Assembly: GCA_002746975.1 (NCBI GenBank)
Contig: NVXE01000008.1
Coordinates: 124,499 to 188,498, forward strand
Direction: 5' to 3'
Length of the DNA: 64,000 nucleotides
Origin: Bacteroidota bacterium
GTDB taxonomy: Bacteria > Bacteroidota > Bacteroidia > Flavobacteriales_D > Sanyastnellaceae
Made by a program: the position numbers and the translations under genes
Part shown: positions 38,687 to 47,481 of the stretch, in pieces
How the letters are laid out: every line of letters starts with the position of its first letter
Numbering within the stretch: the first letter of the stretch is position 1
Notes under the pieces: model-generated
What the model was told of the DNA's origin: nothing
Databases searched by the model: none
Seen by the model: only the letters and a program-made list of their open reading frames with translations

Positions 38687-39715
38687 ATGGGATTGTTTAA
38701 TTTCTTCGTGCAGGATATTGCCATTGATTTGGGTACTGCAAACACTATTATTTACTACCAAGATAAGGTGGTCGTTGACCAGCCTTCTATTGTAGCTAAA
38801 GACATAAAAACCGGACGCGTTGTTGCGATAGGTCGTCGTGCTCAACAAATGCACGGTAAAACACATAAGAATATAGAAACGATAAGACCATTGAGAGATG
38901 GGGTTATCGCCGATTTCGAATCTGCCGAGCAAATGATTAAGGGCATGATTCGAATGATCCACGAAAACAAAAAATCGTGGTTCACTCCGTCTCACAGAAT
39001 GGTAATATGCATCCCTTCTGGAATAACTGACGTTGAAAAACGAGCAGTAAAGGATTCCGCGGAGCATGCAGGAGGTAAAGATGTATATCTAATTCACGAA
39101 CCTATGGCAGCTGCTATAGGAATAGGTATTGACGTTGAGGAGCCGATGGGGAATATGATTGTCGATATCGGAGGTGGCACTTCTGAAATTGCTGTGATAG
39201 CACTTGGTGGCATTGTCACTGACACGAATATTAGAATTGCTGGAGATGAATTCACTCGAGATATAGAGAATTATATGCGCAGCCAACATAATATTCTAAT
39301 CGGCGAAAGGACTGCTGAGCAAGTGAAAATAAATGTAGGATCTGCTTTAAGTAAATTGGACACCCCACCTGATAATTATTCTGTTCTAGGGCGTGATTTG
39401 ATGAGTGGTCACCCTAAGGAGATTATCGTTACTTATTCTGAAATAGCAGGAGCTTTAGATAAGAGTATTACCAAGATTGAGGATGCTATTCACACTGCTT
39501 TAAACCAAACCCCTCCTGAATTAAGCGCAGATATTTTCAGAACTGGTATTTACCTAGCTGGAGGCGGAGCATTACTTCGAGGTTTGGACAAACGTATTTC
39601 ACTAAGAACGAAGCTTCCTGTCCACATTGCTGAAGACCCTCTTCACGCTGTAGCAAAAGGAACAGCAATAGCGCTGAAGAATATTGACAAGTTTCCTTTC
39701 TTAATGAGGAATTAA
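38687..39715 (+). CDS. mreB: Rod shape-determining protein MreB
   Basis: 342 residues, actin-like ATPase. IAIDLGTANTIIYY (phosphate 1), NMIVDIGGGTSEIAVI (phosphate 2) and YLAGGGALLRGLDKRI are visible. It polymerises beneath the membrane and directs the elongasome. The ATG at 38687 (MGLFNFFVQDIAIDLG) is preferred to an in-frame GTG six codons earlier. It is the first gene of the run mreB-mreC-mreD-mrdA-rodA. Confidence 0.96.
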   Translation: MGLFNFFVQDIAIDLGTANTIIYYQDKVVVDQPSIVAKDIKTGRVVAIGRRAQQMHGKTHKNIETIRPLRDGVIADFESAEQMIKGMIRMIHENKKSWFTPSHRMVICIPSGITDVEKRAVKDSAEHAGGKDVYLIHEPMAAAIGIGIDVEEPMGNMIVDIGGGTSEIAVIALGGIVTDTNIRIAGDEFTRDIENYMRSQHNILIGERTAEQVKINVGSALSKLDTPPDNYSVLGRDLMSGHPKEIIVTYSEIAGALDKSITKIEDAIHTALNQTPPELSADIFRTGIYLAGGGALLRGLDKRISLRTKLPVHIAEDPLHAVAKGTAIALKNIDKFPFLMRN

Positions 39716-39739
39716 GAGGCGAGTTAATCTCAATCTCTC

Positions 39740-40588
39740 GTGCGCAGCCTAATACAACTTCTAATTCGCAACCACCGATTGGTGTTGTTCGTTATATTAG
39801 AATTAATAGCACTAAACTGGGTAATATCAACTCATGCTCTTCCCAGGGGAAGGTTAGCATCTGTGGGAATGGAATATGCTGAGAGTTGGACTGATGTAGT
39901 AGGGCGCATTACCCATTTTAAATATTTGGAGGAAATAAATGTGGCTCTTTTAATGGAAAATGCTCGCCTTCGCACGGAAAATTTATATTTTCATGAAAAC
40001 CAAATTGAATTAGATCAAGATTCCATTTCTAATACCCACAATAGAATTCAGGGAAGTTGGAATAGTATTCCAGCGGAAATAATCCGATCTTCAAATTACG
40101 GCAAGAACAATATAATCATCGCGAACAGAGGTTCTTCCTCGGGGATTACTCCCGGAATGGGGATGTTAGATAACGGTAACATCGCAGGATTAGTGACAGA
40201 GGTTACAGAACATCAATCTCTTGTTATGCCCATAATTCACTTGGGTGCTCAATGGAGCGCGAGATTAGGTGAAGATGGAGCTGTGGGGATTATGGTTTGG
40301 GATGGAAAGGATATAGAATTTGCAATTTTACAAGACATACCATTATCAGAGCTAATATTACCAGGAGACCCAGTTATCACATCGGGATTTCAGGGAACAT
40401 TTCCTGCAGGAATAACTGTGGGGAAAGTGGAAGAAGTTATGGTAACACACGCCGACAAGTTTCAATCTATAAAGGTGAGATTAGGCGCCAACTTTAATAG
40501 AATTCATTTTGTAGAATTTTTGAGGAATACATCACAATCAGAAACTGACTCTCTACTCAATTTTGCTTTATCAAATCCATCGCTATGA
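39740..40588 (+). CDS. mreC: Rod shape-determining protein MreC
   Basis: 282 residues starting with GTG at 39740. It has an N-terminal membrane helix (LVLFVILELIALNWVIS), a coiled-coil segment (LMENARLRTENLYFHE) and a periplasmic beta-barrel domain (NIIIANRGSSSGITPGMGM, VTSGFQGTFPAGITVG-like). It bridges MreB to the penicillin-binding protein encoded downstream. It overlaps mreD by four bases. Confidence 0.92.
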   Translation: MRSLIQLLIRNHRLVLFVILELIALNWVISTHALPRGRLASVGMEYAESWTDVVGRITHFKYLEEINVALLMENARLRTENLYFHENQIELDQDSISNTHNRIQGSWNSIPAEIIRSSNYGKNNIIIANRGSSSGITPGMGMLDNGNIAGLVTEVTEHQSLVMPIIHLGAQWSARLGEDGAVGIMVWDGKDIEFAILQDIPLSELILPGDPVITSGFQGTFPAGITVGKVEEVMVTHADKFQSIKVRLGANFNRIHFVEFLRNTSQSETDSLLNFALSNPSL

Positions 40589-41133
40589 ATCCCTTAATTA
40601 GATCCATAGGAATTTTGGTTATTACATGGTTACTGCAGGTGGTTTTATTTAGGTTTGGTGTGTTTTATGGTGGATGGATGGTGATTTGTTTTAATATTTA
40701 CGGATTGATACTATTGCCAGTCGACCTGCATAAAACCATATACTTAATTATCGGAGCATTGATGGGTGTGTTTATGGACATCGTTCTCCTTACAGGGGGA
40801 CTGCATATGGCTGCCGGTGCTTTTACAGGGTTGTTAATCCCATTTATTATGAGGGTTTTGACTCCTAGAGATGGTTTCGCTCGTAAACAATCTATAAGCG
40901 TACTTCAAGTGGGGTGGGGTAGGTTTCTAACTCTCAGCTTCCTTATTACATTCGTATATATGTTTGCCCTTTTCGCAGTTGAAGGGTGGCGTTGGGGGTT
41001 GATACCTCGTGCACTAGGAAAGGCACTTTTTTCGAGCATTTTGAATCTTATTTTATTCGCAATAACTCAGGGACTTTTCGGGGCAAAGCCCAAATCAAAG
41101 GGACCTGAAATTAGTTCCTTTCCTTGGTCATGA
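40585..41133 (+). CDS. mreD: Rod shape-determining protein MreD
   Basis: 182 residues, all-helical membrane protein (GILVITWLLQVVLFRFGVFY, LIIGALMGVFMDIVLLTGGL). The family is weakly conserved, and the call rests on the hydrophobic profile plus its position between mreC and mrdA. ATGA overlaps join it to both neighbours. Confidence 0.85.
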   Translation: MNPLIRSIGILVITWLLQVVLFRFGVFYGGWMVICFNIYGLILLPVDLHKTIYLIIGALMGVFMDIVLLTGGLHMAAGAFTGLLIPFIMRVLTPRDGFARKQSISVLQVGWGRFLTLSFLITFVYMFALFAVEGWRWGLIPRALGKALFSSILNLILFAITQGLFGAKPKSKGPEISSFPWS

Positions 41134-42932
41134 ACAGCTCGGGACTACAAGATAGAAGTGTTGTTTTCGGAGGTATTATAGTAGTGATATCATTAATCTT
41201 TATTGCACGTCTAGCGCACTTACAGCTTATTAGCTCAGACTGGTCAAACTATGCTGGACAGCTGACAGAGGAAAGGGAGACTTTAGATCCAATGCGAGGC
41301 CAATTCTTAGATCGAAATGGTGAGTTAATCGTAACTAACATTGCTAGTTATGACTTACTTGTAACACCTCGTAATACAAAAAATCTTGACACTATAGCTT
41401 TAGGAAGGCTCTTGGGAATTGAACTAAATGAACTCATTAGAAGGCTAGATAAAGCCGCGGCATATTCGCGGTACGTCCCCTCAGTACTAGAGAAGCAATT
41501 AAGTGCGATGGAGTATGCGAAAATATCTAAAGAACTAATGTTGTTTCCTGGGGTTCGGTCTAGAACCAGATCTATTAGATCTAACGTAGCAGGAGTCGCA
41601 GGCCATCTTTTAGGAGAGTATCGAGAGGTAGATAGGGCAGATATGAAGAACGATGCCTTTTATCGTTTGGGAGATTACAAGGGGAAATCTGGGCTAGAAG
41701 CTAAGTTTGAAAAGGAACTACGTGGTGTCACAGGCGCTAGATTTCATATTGTAGATGTGAGAAATAATGTTCAAGAGACTTTGAACGAACTAGATACAAT
41801 GCCCATCCCGGGTAAAGACGTTACTCTAACACTAGATTTGGAATTACAGAAGTACGCAGAGAAATTATTAAATGGTAAAAGAGGCTCTATAGTCGCAATA
41901 GAGCCTGAAACGGGAGAGATTCTTGCCATTGTTTCTTCTCCTTTCTATTCTGGGAATAGCCTGACAGGGAAGAGACGAGGTTTGGTTTATGATAGTCTTC
42001 GGTTACATTCTTGGAAACCTCTATACAACAGGGCACTGAGAGGAACATATAGACCGGGATCTATTTTTAAGATGGTTCAAGGTCTTATCGCTTTAGACGA
42101 AGGGGTGATTTCCACATCTACCGTTATTGAATGCGACCGTTCCATCATAGGATGCCACGGCCCTCACACAGCAGATGATCTCACAAATGCAATTACCCAC
42201 TCATGTAATCCCTACTTTTATGAAGTAATGAGACGTGTAGTTCAAAGAGGTAAAAGTGAGAATAAATTGGAAGATGCGTCTTTGGGACTTTCAAATTGGA
42301 ATCTAAGGATTAAAGAATTCGGGTTTGGAACAAATCTAGGAGGACACATTCCAGGAACACGTATGGGGTCAGTTCCAAATTCTGAATATTACGATGGGCT
42401 TTATGGAAAAAATCACTGGGGATATTCTACGATTTACTCAATTGCTATAGGTGAGGGAGAGCTTCTGACTACCCCACTACAAATTGCAAATCTTGCTGCT
42501 ATTATTGCAAACCGTGGTTATTTCAGAGAACCACATCCAGTTAGAGATATCGGGGGGTTAGGTAAACCGGAGGGTTTAGATTCTTTACACAACATGAGCG
42601 TACCTTCTAGATACTTCGACCCTGTAGTTAATGCAATGCAAAATGTTATTGAAGACCCACACGGAACTGGATCTCGAGCAAGAGTAAATGGAATAACTAT
42701 TTGTGGTAAAACTGGCACTGTCCAAAACGGAGATTTAGAAGATCACAGCGTATTCATGGCATTTGCTCCTCGTGATAACCCTCAAATTGCATTGAGTGTG
42801 TACGTAGAATACGCGGGTTCGGGAGGTGATTGGGCTGCACCTATTGCGGGCTTGCTAATAGAAAAATATCTCAACGACACCGTGGCTAACCTTGCTAGAG
42901 AGGAGCGTGTTATAACTTTCGAATATGAGTAG
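41130..42932 (+). CDS. mrdA: Penicillin-binding protein 2 (elongation transpeptidase)
   Basis: 600 residues from the ATG at 41130, which overlaps the mreD stop. It has a membrane anchor (SVVFGGIIVVISLIFIARLA), a dimerisation region and the transpeptidase domain with YRPGSIFKMVQG (SxxK active serine), HSCNPYF (SxN motif) and ICGKTGTVQNG (KTG). It cross-links peptidoglycan during lateral growth, paired with the RodA glycosyltransferase encoded next. Confidence 0.95.
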   Translation: MNSSGLQDRSVVFGGIIVVISLIFIARLAHLQLISSDWSNYAGQLTEERETLDPMRGQFLDRNGELIVTNIASYDLLVTPRNTKNLDTIALGRLLGIELNELIRRLDKAAAYSRYVPSVLEKQLSAMEYAKISKELMLFPGVRSRTRSIRSNVAGVAGHLLGEYREVDRADMKNDAFYRLGDYKGKSGLEAKFEKELRGVTGARFHIVDVRNNVQETLNELDTMPIPGKDVTLTLDLELQKYAEKLLNGKRGSIVAIEPETGEILAIVSSPFYSGNSLTGKRRGLVYDSLRLHSWKPLYNRALRGTYRPGSIFKMVQGLIALDEGVISTSTVIECDRSIIGCHGPHTADDLTNAITHSCNPYFYEVMRRVVQRGKSENKLEDASLGLSNWNLRIKEFGFGTNLGGHIPGTRMGSVPNSEYYDGLYGKNHWGYSTIYSIAIGEGELLTTPLQIANLAAIIANRGYFREPHPVRDIGGLGKPEGLDSLHNMSVPSRYFDPVVNAMQNVIEDPHGTGSRARVNGITICGKTGTVQNGDLEDHSVFMAFAPRDNPQIALSVYVEYAGSGGDWAAPIAGLLIEKYLNDTVANLAREERVITFEYE

Positions 42933-44250
42933 TCGGAAATATTCCATCTTCAAAAACTTCGATTGGACTACTCTGTCTATAGTGGCACTTATGATGTTTT
43001 TCGGGTGGATTAATATCATTAGCGCAACTTCTAATATTGAAATCGTCGAGTGGCTCGATTGGAGTGGGAAGGGAGGAAAGCAATTAATGTGGATTTTTAT
43101 TTGTTCGGGTTTGGGCTATTTAATTTTAAATATTGAAAGTGACTTCTTTATTAGAACGTCAGTGCTTCAATACATTTTTACATTAATTCTACTTGTTGCT
43201 GTGCTTATTGTGGGGAAGAAAATTGGGGGTGCACGTTCTTGGTTTTCGCTAGGGAGTTTCAGTTTACAACCGAGTGAATTTGCGAAACCCACCACTGCAT
43301 TATTACTCGCATGGTATCTCTCTCGTGACTCCACCAAATGGAGGAGCCTCAAAGTCCGAGTTATTTCCTTTCTAATTATCGGCCTCCCAGCCCTACTTAT
43401 ACTACTTCAACCCGACGCCGGAACGGTTATCGTTTTCGCCGGATTCATTTTCGTCTTCTATCGAGAGGGGCTTAGTGGAAACGTTCTAATCGTGGGATTC
43501 GCAAGTCTCATCATTGCAATTACAACCATTCTAATTGGAGTGACTAACGTGCACTATCCTTACTTAGGCTTAAAATCAGGTATAGGAATGTTCTGGATTT
43601 TATGGGTAATCGTAGGAGCAGGAGCTATTTATTTGGTACGAGAACTTACCGTTCCTAGGAAGAGGGCATACCTAACACGTTGGGGAATAGCAAGTATTAT
43701 TTGGGGGCTGCTCATTTCAATAGGGCTTCACATGGGAATGGAAAATGTGCTTAAGTCTCACCAGCGTGAACGTATTCACGTGCTGTTCGGAATTGATGTA
43801 AACAACCCCGATGCTGACTACAATATAAGACACGCGAAAGCAGCGATAGGGAGTGGTGGACTCTCAGGTAAGGGTTGGATGCATGGTCCTATGACCGCAT
43901 ATAGTTTCGTTCCTGAACAAGAAACGGATTTTATCTTTTGTACCGTAGGTGAAGAATGGGGCTTCCTGGGCAGCTCTATTGTAGTTCTTCTTTTCACCTT
44001 CCTGATTCTTAGGATAATTTTCATAGCAGAACGGCAACGGTCCAAATTCACACGGATATATGCATATGGAGTAGCGAGCATTCTATTCATGCACCTTCTT
44101 GTCAATATAGGTATGGTGCTAGGCCTCGCTCCCGTAATCGGAATCCCTCTCCCCTTCTTTAGCTACGGAGGTTCTTCATTATTAGGTTTCACTTTCCTTA
44201 TAGCTGTGCTTCTTAAGCTAGATAGTGAGCGTTTCAGCATCTTGAGGTAG
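42925..44250 (+). CDS. rodA: Peptidoglycan glycosyltransferase RodA
   Basis: 441 residues, SEDS family with about ten membrane helices. GGARSWFSLGSFSLQPSEFAK, LQPDAGTVIVF and the C-terminal IPLPFFSYGGSSLLG are the family signatures. It is longer than the E. coli protein because of an insertion after residue ~200 (GLKSGIGMFWILWVIVGAGA and following), as in other Bacteroidota. It overlaps mrdA by eight bases and ends the cell-shape run. Confidence 0.94.
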   Translation: MSSRKYSIFKNFDWTTLSIVALMMFFGWINIISATSNIEIVEWLDWSGKGGKQLMWIFICSGLGYLILNIESDFFIRTSVLQYIFTLILLVAVLIVGKKIGGARSWFSLGSFSLQPSEFAKPTTALLLAWYLSRDSTKWRSLKVRVISFLIIGLPALLILLQPDAGTVIVFAGFIFVFYREGLSGNVLIVGFASLIIAITTILIGVTNVHYPYLGLKSGIGMFWILWVIVGAGAIYLVRELTVPRKRAYLTRWGIASIIWGLLISIGLHMGMENVLKSHQRERIHVLFGIDVNNPDADYNIRHAKAAIGSGGLSGKGWMHGPMTAYSFVPEQETDFIFCTVGEEWGFLGSSIVVLLFTFLILRIIFIAERQRSKFTRIYAYGVASILFMHLLVNIGMVLGLAPVIGIPLPFFSYGGSSLLGFTFLIAVLLKLDSERFSILR

Positions 44251-44300
44251 GTATTCATGGGCCAAAAACTGATATTCGTCGAACTTTATCGATAATTCAT

Positions 44301-44331
44301 TTTGATTTTCGAATTTTCTGTCTCATCTTTG
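44301..44331 (+). promoter_or_regulatory. Promoter of the cysteine leader / cysM cluster
   Basis: TTTG at 44301-44304, 19 bases, CATCTTTG at 44324-44331 (one mismatch from TAnnTTTG). The leader-peptide ATG at 44336 is exactly four bases after the box, the same spacing as at mce, the SDR, panD and lysC, so the transcript probably begins at or next to that ATG. Confidence 0.55.
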
Positions 44332-44335
44332 TTTC

Positions 44336-44407
44336 ATGCTAACTGCACTAAATACATGTTGTTGTTGTTGTCCCCCCCAAGGAGGCAACCCTGACCTGTG
44401 TGCGTGA
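44336..44407 (+). CDS. Cysteine-rich leader peptide (five consecutive Cys codons)
   Basis: A 23-codon frame, ATG at 44336 and TGA at 44405-44407. Residues 1-7 are MLTALNT, residues 8-12 are five TGT Cys codons in a row (44357-44371), then PPQGGNPDLCA with a sixth Cys at residue 22. Position and content are those of an amino-acid leader peptide: a short frame directly after a promoter, runs of the codon for the regulated product, then a terminator and a cysteine synthase gene. It is not expected to have a function as a protein. Its existence as a translated frame is inference from this layout. Confidence 0.65.
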   Translation: MLTALNTCCCCCPPQGGNPDLCA

Positions 44408-44472
44408 TAGCTAATTAAAATATAGACACGTAACCTTTAGGAGCCTCTGATCGTATCAGAGGCTCCTTTTTT
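44381..44472 (+). promoter_or_regulatory. Putative transcription attenuator before cysM
   Basis: Downstream of the Cys codons, GGAGGC at 44381-44386 can pair with GCCTCT at 44443-44448 in the 5' arm of the terminator stem (five Watson-Crick pairs and one G-U), giving a possible alternative fold. AAGGAG at 44379-44384 could also pair with CTCCTT at 44463-44468. How a ribosome held at the Cys codons would shift the fold is not resolved by eye. Confidence 0.5.
44439..44472 (+). terminator. Rho-independent terminator (attenuator stem) just before cysM
   Basis: A perfect 13-bp stem AGGAGCCTCTGAT / ATCAGAGGCTCCT (44439-44451 with 44455-44467), three-base loop, T run to 44472. The cysM ATG follows 11 bases later. 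rodA ends 188 bases upstream, with a promoter and leader frame between, so it does not look like a simple rodA terminator. Confidence 0.85.
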
Positions 44473-44483
44473 ATGCAAAAAAA

Positions 44484-45431
44484 ATGACAGCTCCACTATT
44501 AGACCCACGACTACAAGCTCTTGAAGAACTCAGGTGGCATGTAGGTAATAGTCCGATGCATGCGATGCTGAGGCTCTCACCTAAACCAGGTGTTGAGATT
44601 CATGCGAAATTGGAATGGCAACAATTCGGCGGAAGTGTAAAAGCTCGCCCAGCCTTTAACATCATTCACGATGCTGTAGTTTCTGGTGCATTACGAGGGA
44701 AGCGACTTCTCGATGCATCTTCTGGAAATACCGGTATTGCTTATGCAATATTTGCAGCAGCAGCGGGAATACCTATGACCCTTTGTCTTCCTGAAAATGC
44801 GTCAAAGGAGAGGAAGCACATACTCAAAGCTCTCGGAGTAGATTTAATTCTCACAAGTCCTTATGAAGGAACTGATGGAGCTCAGGGAGTAACAAGAGAT
44901 CTAGTAAGGAAGGATCCAGGCAAATATTGCTACGTTGACCAATACGGAAATGAAGCAAATTGGAAGGCTCATTACTATGGGACGGGATTAGAAATTTGGC
45001 ATGAAACCGCAGGTCGAGTTACTCACTTTATCGCGGGACTAGGTACTACTGGAACTTTTATGGGAACAGGACGTAGACTCAAAGAATTAAACCCAAACAT
45101 TAAACTCATCGCCTTGCAACCTGAAACAGCACTACACGGATTAGAAGGGTGGAAACATCTTGAAACTGCTCGAGTACCTGAGATTTATGATGCAGGTGTT
45201 CCTGATGAAATGAGATTCATGGATACTGAAAGTAGTTATGAAATGATGAAACGAGCGGCGCGCGAAGAAGGCTTAGTATTAAGCCCATCATCAGCGGCAA
45301 ACCTCGCTGCTGCAGTTAAACTAGCGGAAGAAATTGACGAAGGTGTTATCGTAACTGTTCTCGCAGACGATGCTACTAAGTACAGTGAAGTAATAAACCA
45401 CGTTTTCGGTAAAAGCGGCGCAAGAATCTAA
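44484..45431 (+). CDS. cysM: Cysteine synthase of the CysM type (PLP)
   Basis: 315 residues, fold type II PLP enzyme. PLP Lys in FGGSVKARPAFNII, substrate loop DASSGNTGIAYAI, phosphate loop GLGTTGTFMGTG and SPSSAANLAAAVKLAEE. Most homologues have SVKDR; here it is SVKAR. It is the first gene of a run with a JAMM peptidase, a sulfur-carrier protein and a MoeZ-like E1, the set known from Mycobacterium tuberculosis (CysM, Mec, CysO, MoeZ), in which CysM uses O-phosphoserine and the carrier thiocarboxylate. By context this enzyme likely does the same. Confidence 0.88.
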   Translation: MTAPLLDPRLQALEELRWHVGNSPMHAMLRLSPKPGVEIHAKLEWQQFGGSVKARPAFNIIHDAVVSGALRGKRLLDASSGNTGIAYAIFAAAAGIPMTLCLPENASKERKHILKALGVDLILTSPYEGTDGAQGVTRDLVRKDPGKYCYVDQYGNEANWKAHYYGTGLEIWHETAGRVTHFIAGLGTTGTFMGTGRRLKELNPNIKLIALQPETALHGLEGWKHLETARVPEIYDAGVPDEMRFMDTESSYEMMKRAAREEGLVLSPSSAANLAAAVKLAEEIDEGVIVTVLADDATKYSEVINHVFGKSGARI

Positions 45432-45459
45432 TCGATTTAAATTAAGAACACACACTGGA

Positions 45460-45897
45460 ATGAACAATCAATTTTTACCTCTGAATGTAGCCGAATCGGC
45501 AATGACGGAAATGAGGAGCCATGGAGAGGACGCATTCCCAAACGAGTGTTGTGGATTTTTCTATGGCGAAGAAACTGATTCCGAACGAATCGTAACTCTA
45601 GCGAAACGTATAGAAAATGTAAAAGAGGGAGACCAAAGACGACGTTTCGAAATATCTGGGAAAGACTATCTCGCAGCAGAGCGATTTGCGGCCCGTGAAG
45701 GCCTCTCGCTACTCGGGATTTACCACAGTCACCCTGTACACCCTGCTATTCCTAGCGAACACGACCTAGCAGTTGCTATGCCTTGGTTTTCATACATCAT
45801 AGTTAGTGTTGAGCCTACTGGTGTAGATCACGTGCGGTCTTGGCAATTAACGCCAGATAGGGAGTTCGCGGAAGAGCGAATTGTGGAGAGTAAATAA
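45460..45897 (+). CDS. JAMM/Mov34 metallopeptidase (Mec-like)
   Basis: 145 residues. The JAMM motif is complete: Glu in FPNECCGFFYG and HSHPVHPAIPSEHD (H-x-H-P-x6-S-x2-D), with zinc bound by the His and Asp residues. In related systems (Mec+ of M. tuberculosis, QbsD of Pseudomonas) it removes residues from the C-terminus of the sulfur carrier or releases cysteine from it. It is located 28 bases after cysM and 43 bases before the carrier gene, which points to the same job. Confidence 0.9.
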   Translation: MNNQFLPLNVAESAMTEMRSHGEDAFPNECCGFFYGEETDSERIVTLAKRIENVKEGDQRRRFEISGKDYLAAERFAAREGLSLLGIYHSHPVHPAIPSEHDLAVAMPWFSYIIVSVEPTGVDHVRSWQLTPDREFAEERIVESK

Positions 45898-45940
45898 ATA
45901 GAATTAAACAACGTATACAGAATTATAAAAAATCATCAAA

Positions 45941-46219
45941 ATGGCAACTCTTATTATACCCACTCCATTACGAAAATTTACAGAAGGAGAATCTATCTAC
46001 ACCGCCTCTGCATCTAACGTAAAAGAACTTCTCGTAGCTCTTTACACATCTCATGATGGCATAAAAAAACACCTATTCGATGATGAAGGAGAGCTTCGAA
46101 GCTTTATCCGAGTCTATCTCGGTGACGAAGATATTAACGAGCTCGAAGGGGTAAATACAAAGCTCGAAGACAGAGACGAAGTAAGTATTATTCCTGCCAT
46201 TGCTGGAGGATCTAAATAA
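45941..46219 (+). CDS. MoaD/ThiS-like sulfur carrier (CysO-like) with GG-SK tail
   Basis: 92 residues, beta-grasp fold: IIPTPLRKFTEGE, VKELLVALYTSHDGIKKHLF and the C-terminal DEVSIIPAIAGGSK. The di-Gly is followed by Ser-Lys, so the tail must be trimmed before the terminal Gly can be adenylated, as described for QbsE, which ends GG plus two residues removed by a JAMM protease. The neighbouring JAMM and MoeZ-like genes support that reading. It carries sulfur as a thiocarboxylate. Confidence 0.9.
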   Translation: MATLIIPTPLRKFTEGESIYTASASNVKELLVALYTSHDGIKKHLFDDEGELRSFIRVYLGDEDINELEGVNTKLEDRDEVSIIPAIAGGSK

Positions 46220-46227
46220 TTAACGAC

Positions 46228-47397
46228 ATGTCGCATCACGATATTACATTTTCAAAAGAGGAGCTGGAGCGTTATAGCAGACACCTTATTATTCCGGAAT
46301 TCAATATAGAAGGCCAAAAGAAGCTTAAAGCCTCTAGCGTACTCGTAATAGGGTCGGGGGGACTTGGCAGTCCGCTTCTATTGTACTTAGCTGCGGCTGG
46401 TGTCGGACGAATAGGAATTGTCGATTTCGATACTGTAGATGCATCGAATCTTCAACGGCAAGTTCTGTTTGGGGTTCAAGATGTGGGTGTCTCAAAAGCC
46501 GTAGCGGCAGAGAAAAGACTTTCCTCATTAAATCCACATATCACTATTGAGGTTCACGATACTATGTTTACAGTAGATAATGCTCGTGAACTTGTGAAAC
46601 AGTATGACGTTGTAGCTGATGGAACGGATAATTTCCCTACACGCTACCTTGTTAATGATGTGTGTGTTCTTGAAGACAAGGTAAATGTTTATGCAAGTAT
46701 TTTCAGATTTGAAGGTCAAGCTTCAGTCTTTAATGAACTCCTCGCTGATGGAACTCGCGGCCCTAATTATAGAGACCTTTTCCCTTCCCCACCACCACCA
46801 GGACTAGTCCCAAGTTGTGCAGAAGGAGGAGTAATAGGAGTTCTTCCTGGGATTCTAGGATCTATTCAAGCTTTAGAAGTTCTAAAAGTAATTTCTGGAG
46901 TGGGAGATACACTAAGCGGAAGGCTTTTCCTCTTCGACGCAACCGCCTTTACTACTCGAATCTTAAAGATTCGGAAAAATAAAAACAACCCTCTAAACGG
47001 AGAGAACCCCACCCAAACCGAGCTTATCAATTACGATCAGTTCTGTGGAATAGGTATGGCTTCAGAGCAACCAAGAGAGGTAGCAGAAATCAGCGTACTT
47101 GAATACGATCAGTGGAGAAAAGACGGTAAAGAGCACGTACTTATTGACGTTAGAGAACCTTACGAATATGGTATCGCAGAAATGGGAGGCACCTTGATCC
47201 CTCTCGCAACTGTTCTTGAGAGCACAGACAGAATCCCTAAGGATATCCCTGTCGTGGTACAGTGCAGATCCGGATCCAGAAGTGCAACAGCTATTCGTGA
47301 ACTCGAAGACACTCACGGTTACACGAACTTAATAAACTTAAAGGGAGGAATACTTGATTGGCAAGAAGCGGTACAGCCTGAACTTGCTAGATATTAA
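46228..47397 (+). CDS. moeZ: MoeZ-like E1 activating enzyme with C-terminal rhodanese
   Basis: 389 residues. Residues ~1-260 are a ThiF/MoeB adenylyltransferase: VLVIGSGGLGSPLLLYLA (ATP), DFDTVDASNLQRQVLF, GTDNFPTRYLVND and CAEGGVIGVLPGILG. Residues ~290-389 form a rhodanese domain with HVLIDVREPYEYGIAEM and active-site Cys in VVQCRSGSRSATAI. It adenylates the carrier C-terminus and loads sulfur to give the thiocarboxylate. The usual pair of CxxC zinc motifs is missing, as in other MoeZ-type proteins. Last gene of the cysteine cluster. Confidence 0.92.
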   Translation: MSHHDITFSKEELERYSRHLIIPEFNIEGQKKLKASSVLVIGSGGLGSPLLLYLAAAGVGRIGIVDFDTVDASNLQRQVLFGVQDVGVSKAVAAEKRLSSLNPHITIEVHDTMFTVDNARELVKQYDVVADGTDNFPTRYLVNDVCVLEDKVNVYASIFRFEGQASVFNELLADGTRGPNYRDLFPSPPPPGLVPSCAEGGVIGVLPGILGSIQALEVLKVISGVGDTLSGRLFLFDATAFTTRILKIRKNKNNPLNGENPTQTELINYDQFCGIGMASEQPREVAEISVLEYDQWRKDGKEHVLIDVREPYEYGIAEMGGTLIPLATVLESTDRIPKDIPVVVQCRSGSRSATAIRELEDTHGYTNLINLKGGILDWQEAVQPELARY

Positions 47398-47481
47398 ATC
47401 TTAAATAGAAAAACGATAATACATAGAAAGAAAACGAAATAGGTAAAAAAACAGCGGAATTGAAATCCCGTGATTCAACAG

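Noticed and set aside
44356..44394. Alternative leader frame with four Leu codons (ATG TTG TTG...)
   Set aside because: It overlaps the Cys frame in another phase, lacks the four-base promoter spacing, and leucine does not fit the downstream cysteine genes.
44336..44407. Functional metallothionein-like peptide
   Set aside because: Five adjacent Cys and only six in total do not match CxC/CxxC spacing of metallothioneins, and the terminator context favours a leader.
44336..44472. Small structured RNA such as SRP RNA or a riboswitch
   Set aside because: The conserved SRP core (GGAAGGAAGCAG) is absent on both strands and no SAM or other riboswitch core was recognised; a coding leader explains the Cys codon run better.
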